Made by a program: the position numbers and the translations under genes | Shown: positions 7,750-14,774 of the stretch, piece after piece | Layout of the letters: each line of letters opens with the position of its first letter | Position numbering within the stretch: position 1 is the stretch's first letter | The notes under the pieces: generated by a model | What the model saw: only the letters and a program-made list of their open reading frames with translations | Databases searched by the model: none | What the model was told of the DNA's origin: nothing | Assembly: GCA_943371425.1 (NCBI GenBank) | Contig: CALRUR010000013.1 | Location: forward strand, 1-64,000 | Length of the DNA stretch: 64,000 nucleotides | Direction: 5' to 3' | Source: CAJBVG01 sp943371425 | GTDB lineage: Bacteria; Bacteroidota; Bacteroidia; Sphingobacteriales; Sphingobacteriaceae

Positions 7750-8765
7750 GCTTTATAATGTACTTTCATTAGGTTCCAAAAAGATTTCCAAGCAGCAGGC
7801 TTAAAACCAAGTTTAGTATTTGCTACCGAAATTCTACTTACTATTTTATAATGTTTAAATATACTTTTATAAGCGCTTAATAAATTCATTTTAGGGTCGT
7901 AAATATGCGCTGGCTCAGAGGTTACTCCATTTAGCTCCATAATTCTGAGGTATTCGCCTGTTTCTAAATCTTCTAAGCGTTTTACTTTTATATCAAATCG
8001 TCCGTAATTAAAGCCCTTATAGTCTTTTACAATTTCATTAAATTGATGATGGACTCTTTCGTTTATTAAATTATTAGCGTTAATAAACTTGGTGCCCTTG
8101 CTATGGTTGCCAATTGGTTGCGGATAAAGTACTTCTCCTGCTTTCGGAATCATGCACCAAGTATCTTCTAAATGTTCCTTTAAATAATCCCATACCAACA
8201 AGGCACGGTAGTTTTTTTGGAGCAATTCTTTAACCGACGATCTACCATCTCCCTCTACTTTTAAAAATCCTTTTTGAACAATAGAAGTAACCCCATATTC
8301 TGAGGTATTTGGAATTCTGTAATACATCACCCCAAATTCATATTCGTAATCTATAAATTCTTGTAAAATAAAATCGATTGGATAAGTGTCAATTACTCTA
8401 AGCAAATGTACATCGTTATACACCTTCTCCACTCCTTCTCCTCGCTCACCTATATTTGGTTTTACTATTAATGGATAAGTAAATTCTCTTTTTACCGTTT
8501 CAATTATGCTTTCTTCAGAAGTGTTTGCTTTTTTTAAAAGAATAGATTTCGCTTTGTATTGAGAAGGTATGTTTCTTAAAATATCTTCTTTACTCTCTCC
8601 TACTATTCCGCTTAAATAAATGGCCGGGTTTACATTCGTAAAAAAGGTGGCACTTTTGGCCTTTATCATTAAATATAAAAAATACGGAACCGTTGGTAAA
8701 TAAAATACCCAATACGGCCAAAACTCAAACCTTGTTATTCTTAAAAACAATAATCTTAATCTCAT
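7746..8765 (-). CDS. ATP-grasp domain protein with N-terminal membrane helix
   Basis: 339 residues from the ATG at 8765; a GTG one codon earlier is an alternative. The N-terminus carries a hydrophobic segment (around residues 17-36, WPYWVFYLPTVPYFLYL). The ATP-grasp fold follows: VKPNIGERGEGV as the glycine-rich nucleotide loop, LQEFI as the hinge, and GRFDIKV plus ELNGVTSEP as the metal-binding carboxylate region. ATP-grasp enzymes join a carboxylate to an amine or thiol through an acyl-phosphate; D-Ala-D-Ala ligases are distant relatives. The substrate is unknown. It sits between the NRDE protein and a LysE exporter, with a 4-nt overlap with the latter. Confidence 0.75.
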   Translation of the reverse strand: MRLRLLFLRITRFEFWPYWVFYLPTVPYFLYLMIKAKSATFFTNVNPAIYLSGIVGESKEDILRNIPSQYKAKSILLKKANTSEESIIETVKREFTYPLIVKPNIGERGEGVEKVYNDVHLLRVIDTYPIDFILQEFIDYEYEFGVMYYRIPNTSEYGVTSIVQKGFLKVEGDGRSSVKELLQKNYRALLVWDYLKEHLEDTWCMIPKAGEVLYPQPIGNHSKGTKFINANNLINERVHHQFNEIVKDYKGFNYGRFDIKVKRLEDLETGEYLRIMELNGVTSEPAHIYDPKMNLLSAYKSIFKHYKIVSRISVANTKLGFKPAAWKSFWNLMKVHYKA

Positions 8766-8770
8766 CACCT

Positions 8771-8802
8771 ATTTCGCAAGTTCGTTAATTCGCCACTTCG
8801 AT
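8771..8802. repeat. Octamer array at the 3' end of the NRDE gene
   Basis: Four 8-nt units with a TTCG core on the plus strand (CGAA on the coding strand). They encode the last residues and stop of the NRDE protein and continue to the ATP-grasp start. They use the same words as the HAO-ACMSD array at 1093. Confidence 0.8.
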
Positions 8803-9465
8803 ATACCTCATCTGTAAATTATCAAGCCTTTTCTCGATCGAGGTAACGCTCACCGTTTGCACCCCATTCTCTCGTTTCATAATTACATCGTTGCTCTCAT
8901 CACCTTTACCGGCAAAAGTATGGAAGTGTATAATTTCTTCTTGAGTGTATTCTGGGTGATTGGCTAACCAATCTGCAAACCACTGTTTTCTTTCTGCAAT
9001 AATTTCATCGGTATACAAAGTGCACGACGACCATATGTATTTTTCTGTATGATTTAATTCTATATGATGTAGAGTAGTTCCATCCCAACGCAACTCGTGG
9101 AAAGCATTGCTGGTATTAGATTTTATAAGCAAAGTGAAATTCTCTACTCCATCAAAATTATAATCGCTCCTATATTTTTCTACGGATAAGTATTGAAAAA
9201 AATCTAACAAAACCAATCCTCTACTCAATCGGTAAGGTGGTTTATGTTGATGTTTTACGAAAGCTCCATTTAACAAACAAAGAGTAAAGTCGTTACTCAT
9301 GGCTATCCATGTACCATTGGCTTGTGGATCTTTTGGGAAGGTAATTTTTTGAATAAATAAGGTATACTCTTGTGGAAATAAAGCGGCCGGTCGTTGGTTC
9401 CACTCATCGCGATTAGAAGTGAGTATAAACCCATTTTCTAATGGCAAATAACTTACTGTGCACAT
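8785..9465 (-). CDS. NRDE (TANGO2-like) family protein
   Basis: 226 residues beginning MCTVSYLP. Cys2 would become the N-terminal nucleophile after Met removal, followed by the family motif SNRDE at residues 17-21. Distantly related to N-terminal-nucleophile hydrolases; TANGO2 homologues have been linked to heme or lipid handling, and the bacterial role is unclear. Its start overlaps the DinB gene by 13 nt. The last residues (EVAN) and stop are part of an octamer array. Confidence 0.85.
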   Translation of the reverse strand: MCTVSYLPLENGFILTSNRDEWNQRPAALFPQEYTLFIQKITFPKDPQANGTWIAMSNDFTLCLLNGAFVKHQHKPPYRLSRGLVLLDFFQYLSVEKYRSDYNFDGVENFTLLIKSNTSNAFHELRWDGTTLHHIELNHTEKYIWSSCTLYTDEIIAERKQWFADWLANHPEYTQEEIIHFHTFAGKGDESNDVIMKRENGVQTVSVTSIEKRLDNLQMRYIEVAN

Positions 9466-9959
9466 TGTTTTTCTTGAAATTGAATGGTAGAATAAGCGGT
9501 TCCAAAATTTTCTGCAAGTGTTATTTCCGGGAAGCTAGATTTTACAGCAATTGCCATAATTGCGAAATGGTGGATGGCATGTTCGATATTATATACCAAC
9601 TCTCTAAAATAAGTACTGTTTACATGGAAGGTTTCATTGGCTTGGTATTCCATCGCTAATTTAATAGGCACATCTACTTTTTGTTGTTCTAAAGCAGCCG
9701 ATATTCCTTCAATAATATTTATAGTGTAGGCTATGTTCGTTTCAATTTGCAAATTACGCTCGCGCTTATCGTAATTAATTTCCTCTTGGTGTATTCCTTT
9801 AAGTAAACATTCGTAAAACTCCACTACATGTCGTACATGTTTCCCAATGGTGTTTTCTGAAAGAACAGGTAATGGCTGTGCATATTGTTCGTTTGTAAAT
9901 TGCAACAACAAATTCTTAAGCTGCGCTAATATCTCGAGGTTCGTTTTTATCAGGGTCAT
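9453..9959 (-). CDS. DinB-family four-helix-bundle protein
   Basis: 168 residues, DinB/YfiT-like putative metal-binding fold. The three-histidine pattern is present: GKHVRHVVEF near residues 44-48, then HAIHHFAIM near residues 127-131. Members include thiol transferases and many proteins of unknown substrate. First gene of the four-gene minus-strand operon ending in LysE. A good promoter (-33 TTG, 19 bp, -7 TACATTTG) lies upstream, immediately preceded by a 16-bp inverted repeat that matches one in front of the YHS gene, so the operon is probably controlled by the neighbouring Crp/Fnr protein. Confidence 0.82.
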   Translation of the reverse strand: MTLIKTNLEILAQLKNLLLQFTNEQYAQPLPVLSENTIGKHVRHVVEFYECLLKGIHQEEINYDKRERNLQIETNIAYTINIIEGISAALEQQKVDVPIKLAMEYQANETFHVNSTYFRELVYNIEHAIHHFAIMAIAVKSSFPEITLAENFGTAYSTIQFQEKQCAQ

Positions 9960-9971
9960 GGTCTATTTATA

Positions 9972-10001
9972 CAAATGTAATTGATTTAGGTGTTTTGTCA
10001 A
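9972..10001 (-). promoter_or_regulatory. Promoter of the dinB-NRDE-ATP-grasp-lysE operon
   Basis: Minus-strand TTG at 10001-9999 and TACATTTG at 9979-9972, spaced 19 bp, fit the Bacteroidota consensus. The putative operator 10002-10017 abuts the -33 element. Confidence 0.55.
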
Positions 10002-10017
10002 TGTCGCTGCCCCGACA
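10002..10017. promoter_or_regulatory. Candidate Crp/Fnr operator (site 1)
   Basis: TGTCG-N6-CGACA, a perfect 5-N6-5 inverted repeat, the architecture of CRP-type sites. Its centre is 37.5 bp upstream of the last base of the dinB -7 box, which places it near -41 if transcription starts about four bases further on. Confidence 0.5.
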
Positions 10018-10028
10018 TATTGTAACAA

Positions 10029-10748
10029 TTACGATTTATTATGTTTTTCGGTTTTATCTATTAAACTACTGTGAATTAATATTTCTTTACGGTCGTACTT
10101 TATATGCCCCTCTGTTTCTAAATCTCGCATTAGTTGGGTTACCGTTTGCCTAGTGGAGCAAATAAGCCCAGCAATGTCTTGGTGGGTTAAGTAATTATCT
10201 AACACCCAATCGAACCCAACTTTACGCCCCTCGGCCAAAATCCAATCGTTTAAAAAAGCAGTTAATCTGCTTCGCACATCTTTAAAAACAAGGTTGGTGT
10301 ATTTGTTTTCTATCTTTTTAAGCTTTAAGCCCATAAATTTAAAATACTGCAAAGCAATGTCGGGGTTCTTGGCAATTATGTTTTCGAAGTCGGATATTCT
10401 GAAACTGCAAACCAATGCCTCCGGACTCATTGCTACTGCCGATTCTTTATTATCATCGCCCTCGGAACTTAAGGATCCAAACAAATCGCCTTTTTGTATA
10501 ATGTCTTTTATTACTTCGTCGCCCTTATCATTATACTCCACTATTTTAATAATTCCTTTTTTCAACAAAAAAATACGATTCTGCAAATCGTCGCCAAAGT
10601 AAATAGCCTCTCCTTTTTTTGCTCCTTTATGTTTGGTGATGATGCATAAATCGTCTATTTGAGCATTGCTCAAGGTAGAAAAAAGTTTATGGTTACGTAA
10701 GTACCAGAATTTTTGTTCGGAAGTATTTGGGGTATTTGGGGAATTCAT
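10029..10748 (-). CDS. Crp/Fnr-family transcriptional regulator
   Basis: 239 residues from the ATG at 10748; the upstream in-frame ATGs add residues that do not fit the family. An N-terminal cyclic-nucleotide-binding-like beta roll (about residues 20-135) has the pattern KGEAIYFGDD and KGDLFGSLS. A dimerisation helix and a C-terminal winged helix (about 160-235) follow, with the recognition region LICSTRQTVTQLMRDLE. No iron-sulfur cysteine cluster like that of Fnr is seen. It is divergent from the YHS-DoxX genes and upstream of the DinB operon. Matching inverted repeats YGTCG-N6-CGACA lie on both sides of it and are its likely operators. Confidence 0.88.
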   Translation of the reverse strand: MNSPNTPNTSEQKFWYLRNHKLFSTLSNAQIDDLCIITKHKGAKKGEAIYFGDDLQNRIFLLKKGIIKIVEYNDKGDEVIKDIIQKGDLFGSLSSEGDDNKESAVAMSPEALVCSFRISDFENIIAKNPDIALQYFKFMGLKLKKIENKYTNLVFKDVRSRLTAFLNDWILAEGRKVGFDWVLDNYLTHQDIAGLICSTRQTVTQLMRDLETEGHIKYDRKEILIHSSLIDKTEKHNKS

Positions 10749-10779
10749 TTCAACATTACATTTATTAAAAATAAGCATT

Positions 10780-10795
10780 CGTCGGTAAGCCGACA
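10780..10795. promoter_or_regulatory. Candidate Crp/Fnr operator (site 2)
   Basis: CGTCG-N6-CGACA; shares 5-N6-5 spacing and nine of ten half-site bases with site 1. Its centre is 36.5 bp upstream of the last base of a -7-like box TTTATTTG (10817-10824) in front of the YHS gene, within 1 bp of the geometry at dinB. It also lies 32 bp upstream of the regulator's own start. Confidence 0.5.
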
Positions 10796-10844
10796 AATAA
10801 AAAAAGCAAGTGTTGGTTTATTTGCATCATCAAAACAATAAAAA

Positions 10845-11312
10845 ATGAAAAAAAGTACCTCGAGCATGCATAAAATATTCAGCATATATATCCTGTTATT
10901 TATGTTCTCCATAAAAGTAGCACCGGCCCAAATAAACAAAAATAGTAACGGTATTGCGGTAGAAGGCTATGATTTGGTTAGCTATTTTAATGGCAAACCA
11001 GTAGAAGGTTCTAAAAATTATTCCCTCAATTTTAAATCGGCTAAATACTATTTTAGTACTGAGGCAAACAAAAAATTATTTATAAGCAACCCTAATAAAT
11101 ATTTACCGATGTACGGTGGTTATTGTGCCTATGCCATGGGTTTAGATGGCTCTTTAGTAGAAATAGACCCCGAAACTTACAAGATTATTGATGGCAAACT
11201 CTACTTATTCTACAACGCTTATTTCAACAATACCAAAACGAAATGGGATAAAGATGAGAAGAGTTTGAAGGCGAAGGCGGATAGTAATTGGAAGTTAGTC
11301 ACTAGTCGTTAG
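10845..11312 (+). CDS. Exported YHS-domain protein
   Basis: 155 residues with a signal peptide (hydrophobic run about residues 13-24, likely cleaved after APAQ). A YHS domain follows, a small metal-binding treble-clef-like module usually associated with heavy-metal or redox proteins: VEGYDLVSYF at the start and MYGGYCAYAMGLDG in the core, with the single Cys in YGGYCAY. Divergent from the Crp/Fnr regulator and preceded by its candidate operator. The last residues (LVTSR) and the stop codon are units of a TAG heptamer array, so the C-terminal tail is repeat-encoded. Confidence 0.85.
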   Translation: MKKSTSSMHKIFSIYILLFMFSIKVAPAQINKNSNGIAVEGYDLVSYFNGKPVEGSKNYSLNFKSAKYYFSTEANKKLFISNPNKYLPMYGGYCAYAMGLDGSLVEIDPETYKIIDGKLYLFYNAYFNNTKTKWDKDEKSLKAKADSNWKLVTSR

Positions 11313-11358
11313 TCTTTAGAAATTAGTCATTAGAATTTAGTCTTTAGTATTTAGAATT
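11296..11358. repeat. TAG heptamer array, nine units
   Basis: Nine consecutive 7-nt units, every one beginning TAG (TAGTCAC, TAGTCGT, TAGTCTT, TAGAAAT, TAGTCAT, TAGAATT and so on). The array begins inside the YHS gene. The third unit supplies its stop codon, and the last ends 2 bp before the DoxX start codon. Confidence 0.95.
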
Positions 11359-11360
11359 TT

Positions 11361-11768
11361 ATGGAAAAATCAGCACTTATTAACTGGCTCCGCGTCTCTG
11401 CCTTCTCTGCGTCTCTAAAGATTGCTATTTCAGCAATCCTATTGCAGACCTTGTATTTCAAATTTACGGCAAGTGCCGAATCGGTATACATATTTACCAC
11501 TTTGGGTTTGGAGCCTTATGGCCGAATTGGAATTGGTATAATGGAACTTATTGCAGCCATCCTATTATTCCCGAAAAGAACAAGCTTTTATGGAGCTATG
11601 CTCGCAGCAGGATTAATGGCTGGCGCATTATTCTCTCACCTTACGAAACTGGGAATAGAGGTAATGAATGATGGCGGCGAGTTGTTTATATTGGCAATTG
11701 TAGTATTGCTCTTGAGCCTTATTCTGGCTTGGAAAACAAGACCTGGTTTTTTAGTATTTAGTCGTTAG
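11361..11768 (+). CDS. DoxX-family membrane protein
   Basis: 135 residues with about four transmembrane segments (around residues 20-36, 52-70, 75-92 and 105-124); the motif GLEPYGRIGIGIMELIAAILL is typical of the family. DoxX-like proteins are often linked to redox or thiol stress; biochemical role here unknown. It follows the YHS gene after a heptamer array, probably in one operon. Oddities: residues 11-20 (RVSAFSASLK) come from three 9-nt repeats in the DNA, and the C-terminal SR plus stop are TAG heptamer units, so both ends may have been rewritten by repeats. Confidence 0.75.
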   Translation: MEKSALINWLRVSAFSASLKIAISAILLQTLYFKFTASAESVYIFTTLGLEPYGRIGIGIMELIAAILLFPKRTSFYGAMLAAGLMAGALFSHLTKLGIEVMNDGGELFILAIVVLLLSLILAWKTRPGFLVFSR

Positions 11769-11846
11769 ATAATAGACAAGGGACCGCTGCGCTTTGAGAC
11801 GTGGGACGGCAACTTTCTTAGAATTTAGATATTAAATATTAGTATT
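11752..11846. repeat. TAG heptamer arrays after DoxX
   Basis: Three TAG units at 11752-11772 followed by a further TAG, the third unit being the DoxX stop codon (11766-11768). Four more units (TAGAATT, TAGATAT, TAAATAT, TAGTATT) lie at 11819-11846. Confidence 0.85.
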
Positions 11847-11897
11847 TAATTCCTTCTTGTATCCTTTGTGTGTACTCCGAGTCCTTTGTGACCTATT

Positions 11898-13538
11898 TTA
11901 TTTTATTACCTTATGTTGAACCTGCACTCCATTTAGCACAAAAGAAAGTACATAAACACCCTTTTCTATTCCCTCTAAATTTGTTAAGTCAATACGATTA
12001 TTTTCTATTTTGATTTCTTCTTTCAATACTAATTTTCCATCCATACCATACAACTTAACTAAACAATTTTTCTCTGTTGTATTAGCAACTCGAATACTCA
12101 ATTTATCTTCAAAAGGATTAGGATATACAATACTAGTAGAAGCTAATTTATTATTTACACCCAATGGTTTTTCTTCTTCATACACTCTTATATAATCTAT
12201 TTCGAGGGTATCTTGTGTAAAATTAGAAGCTATGTTATTTTGTATAGCGATGTTTATTAGAAAGTATTGCTCTAAATCAAATGGCCAAGTACTGGCATTT
12301 TTTACATCGGGTTTATAAGTGTAATAAATATTAGAATCTATACTGAAGGAGATTTTATCTTCGGTCCAAATCATCCCGTACACATGAAATTGAGTAGAAA
12401 CGGTATTAACTGTTTTACCTCCTTTATTAAAGGTATTTCCGCTACTCGAAGGGGTATGCAAAGCACTCTGAATAAAATTCTGATTGCTTCCCCAATGTTC
12501 CAACATATCAATCTCTCCACAAGCTGGCCAAGCGGTGGTTCCAAATCCATTATTATCCCAATAAGCCCCGTCTTCGTCGATGTTTTTACCCAATAACCAT
12601 ACAGCTGGCCAAGTGCCCACTCCCATTGGTAATTTAGCACGGTACTCTACCTTGCCATAGGTAAACGCATATTTAGAATTTAACCTTGCCGAAGTATAAT
12701 CTTTGGTAAAGCCTTGGCTGGTGTAGTTTTCTTTTTTAGCAATTACATTTAAACTCCCATTGTTTAATACTGCATTTGCGGTTCTATCTGTATAATGTTG
12801 AATTTCTCCGTTGAACCAACTTCCCCAAGGTGGCAATTGTGTTTGATGAAACCATTTGCTCGTATCTATTTGCCCATAACCATTAAACTCATCAGCCCAA
12901 ACAAGTTTATAGGTAATATTAGAAAGCTTTTTCTCGTATAAAAAATCATCTATATAGGCTATTAACTTATCGGTATTATTCTCTCCATTAATTTGTATGA
13001 GTACTCGGTTTAAATCAGTCCTTAATTTAGGTGCTGGGGAACCTCCATTTAAATTGATGTATGGATCGTTTTCAAAATCGAAACTAATTATTTGCCATTG
13101 GTCTAACACAATAGGTTTAATAATTTCTGTTTGTGTTGACCATGGTTCGGCTAAAGTACCATCTTGTAATTTTAAAGAAACTTGGTTTGGTTGATTTCCT
13201 GTTACAGAATTAGAAGGCACGTAAAGTTTAATACTGAATTTAGAATATTCGGATAAATCGAAATTCTGTAGCAAATCAAACCTTACATTAGAGTATGTAC
13301 CACCATTATCTTCATACTTTAATACATTGTTAGAAGTATTTATGCCGAGTTTAAAAGGATTCGCAAAACGAATGTTTATTAGGGTTGCATCGGGTACCCA
13401 CATTCCTACATTGCCGTTGCCTTCAAAATCATCGGAAATATTTTGAGCTTGTGAAGAATATGTAAAACCAAAAATTAAGACTAAAAAGAATGTTAACCTA
13501 TAGATGGAACTATTTACTATTTTGGGAGTTAGACGCAT
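11898..13538 (-). CDS. Secreted GH16-family beta-glucanase with T9SS sorting domain
   Basis: Extracellular endo-beta-glucanase/laminarinase-type enzyme, 546 residues. Signal peptide near residues 13-30 ending TYSSQA. Residues about 35-205 form a jelly-roll, carbohydrate-binding-like module. The GH16 catalytic domain (about 210-455) carries the ExDxxE signature as GEIDMLEHWG. The last 75 residues are a type IX secretion sorting domain (VYPNPFEDKLSI ... GVYVLSF). The ATG at 13538 is chosen over a TTG two codons earlier, because a TATATTTG -7 box lies three bases upstream, which suggests a leaderless message. Probably degrades polysaccharides such as laminarin or lichenan. Confidence 0.92.
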   Translation of the reverse strand: MRLTPKIVNSSIYRLTFFLVLIFGFTYSSQAQNISDDFEGNGNVGMWVPDATLINIRFANPFKLGINTSNNVLKYEDNGGTYSNVRFDLLQNFDLSEYSKFSIKLYVPSNSVTGNQPNQVSLKLQDGTLAEPWSTQTEIIKPIVLDQWQIISFDFENDPYINLNGGSPAPKLRTDLNRVLIQINGENNTDKLIAYIDDFLYEKKLSNITYKLVWADEFNGYGQIDTSKWFHQTQLPPWGSWFNGEIQHYTDRTANAVLNNGSLNVIAKKENYTSQGFTKDYTSARLNSKYAFTYGKVEYRAKLPMGVGTWPAVWLLGKNIDEDGAYWDNNGFGTTAWPACGEIDMLEHWGSNQNFIQSALHTPSSSGNTFNKGGKTVNTVSTQFHVYGMIWTEDKISFSIDSNIYYTYKPDVKNASTWPFDLEQYFLINIAIQNNIASNFTQDTLEIDYIRVYEEEKPLGVNNKLASTSIVYPNPFEDKLSIRVANTTEKNCLVKLYGMDGKLVLKEEIKIENNRIDLTNLEGIEKGVYVLSFVLNGVQVQHKVIK

Positions 13539-13541
13539 TAT

Positions 13542-13549
13542 CAAATATA
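13542..13549 (-). promoter_or_regulatory. -7 box abutting the GH16 start
   Basis: TATATTTG on the minus strand, three bases before the ATG. No -33 TTTG is visible; the region upstream is a GAGATAT array. Confidence 0.35.
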
Positions 13550-13561
13550 GGAAATAGAATT

Positions 13562-13596
13562 GAGATGTGAGATATGAGATATGAGGTACGAGATAG
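13562..13596. repeat. Heptamer array, unit GAGATAT
   Basis: Five 7-nt units beginning GAG in the leader region of the GH16 gene. Confidence 0.85.
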
Positions 13597-13612
13597 GATA
13601 CGGCTGTTGGGT

Positions 13613-13647
13613 TAGAATTTAGATATTAGATATTAGATATTAGAATT
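13613..13647. repeat. TAG/CTAA heptamer array over the glycosyltransferase stop
   Basis: Five units: TAGAATT, three TAGATAT, TAGAATT. Read on the gene's strand, TAA recurs every 7 nt, and the stop codon (13642-13640) is one of them. Confidence 0.9.
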
Positions 13648-14668
13648 TTAGGTTCATGAGTTTATTGCAATAATAATCTAAACTAAATTCGGGAAAGGTT
13701 TTTAAAGCATTTTGGCTTAAGTTAGGATACGATTCATGGATTGTATTTTTCAGAAATACTATTCTATCTGCAAAATCATCAGCATTTTCACAAAAAAAAC
13801 CATTTACACCATCTTTCAAGAAATACTTATTTTCGCCAACACTGCTACCCAATACTGGCACACCGCATGATAAACATTGTTTTAATTTAAACGCAGATTT
13901 ACCGCGATTAAATTCAGTATCTAATAATGGGGATACTCCAAGGTCGAAGCTTCTAATATATTGGTAAACGGAGTGCTCATTAAACCAATCTATGTTTAAA
14001 GGAGCATCAATAGAAATATTAGGGTTGTTTTTAAAATACGATTGTATTTCTTGAACTTCATTCACATTGGCCACTCCAATTAATTTGAGTTTAATAGGAA
14101 AATCAATTTTATGTAGTGCCGGAAAAAATAATTGAGTTAAACTGTCTCTATGTGCTCCATAATAACCTATCCATCCAATCGTAAACGTTTTTTCAAGTTG
14201 TTGTTTAATTATTCCATGATCAATTACCGGGGAAGTAAGTAAAAACGTATTCGAATTATACTGTTGTATGTATTGAATTATCGAAGTACTACCTGCAGCA
14301 CAAACGGTGCTTTTCTTCATAAAATAATGTATGGTTTTAGCAGGACGCCTTGTGTAATCGGCATCGTCAATATCATACAAAGTATTACTAGAACGGCAGA
14401 ATAATAAAAACTTTAAAGCAGCAGAATACAAGCCGTTCGAGTATATTTTTTGAAATACAATAATGGAGTTTTTTCTACGAAACAAAAGAACCGAAAAGTA
14501 AGTTTGAAAAAAGTTAAGTAAACTTGCAAGACTATAACCAGGATACACTATAGAATAACTAATGTGATATTTTTCCTGTAATTCTATTAATGGATACTTT
14601 GCTCTATATCGTACACTTGGCTCCTCTAAATTATAATAGGCAAACCAATAAATGTGTTTAATAGTCAT
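13640..14668 (-). CDS. Glycosyltransferase, GT-B fold (GT4-like)
   Basis: 342 residues. It has a Rossmann-like N-terminal half, then the nucleotide-sugar-binding half with TIGWIGYYGAHRD at about residue 165, GVANVNEVQ, DLGVSPL and KLKQCLSCGVPVLGSSVGENKYFL. That last motif is the conserved acceptor/donor segment of GT4-type retaining enzymes. Likely acts in cell-surface polysaccharide or glycan synthesis. It stands alone between the GH16 and cystathionine synthase genes. Both ends lie in heptamer arrays: the start codon is part of a TAGTCAT unit on the other strand, and the stop is a TAA of another array. Confidence 0.82.
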   Translation of the reverse strand: MTIKHIYWFAYYNLEEPSVRYRAKYPLIELQEKYHISYSIVYPGYSLASLLNFFQTYFSVLLFRRKNSIIVFQKIYSNGLYSAALKFLLFCRSSNTLYDIDDADYTRRPAKTIHYFMKKSTVCAAGSTSIIQYIQQYNSNTFLLTSPVIDHGIIKQQLEKTFTIGWIGYYGAHRDSLTQLFFPALHKIDFPIKLKLIGVANVNEVQEIQSYFKNNPNISIDAPLNIDWFNEHSVYQYIRSFDLGVSPLLDTEFNRGKSAFKLKQCLSCGVPVLGSSVGENKYFLKDGVNGFFCENADDFADRIVFLKNTIHESYPNLSQNALKTFPEFSLDYYCNKLMNLKF

Positions 14669-14702
14669 TAAATTTAGTCATTAGTCGTTAGTCATTAGAC
14701 AG
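14662..14702. repeat. TAG heptamer array at the glycosyltransferase start
   Basis: Units TAGTCAT, TAGTCGT, TAGTCAT and TAGACAG at 14675-14702, plus one TAGTCAT at 14662-14668 whose complement contains the gene's ATG. Confidence 0.85.
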
Positions 14703-14742
14703 CCAAGAATGATAAATTATCAAAACAGCAGCTCCGTTCCAA

Positions 14743-14774
14743 CATTAGCTAATTATCATATTAGCTAATTAACT
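14743..14774. repeat. Octamer array at the cbs 3' end
   Basis: Four 8-nt units around TATTAGCT/AATTAACT covering the last codon and stop of the cystathionine synthase gene. Same words as 17923-17954. Confidence 0.8.

Noticed and set aside
8771..8802. Ribosome-binding or regulator site common to HAO and NRDE genes
   Set aside because: The shared words are part of octamer arrays found at other loci and are placed at gene ends rather than at a fixed distance from starts.
11296..11358. CRISPR-like array
   Set aside because: Units are 7 nt with no unique spacers of 25-40 bp and no cas genes nearby; it is a short-period degenerate tandem repeat.
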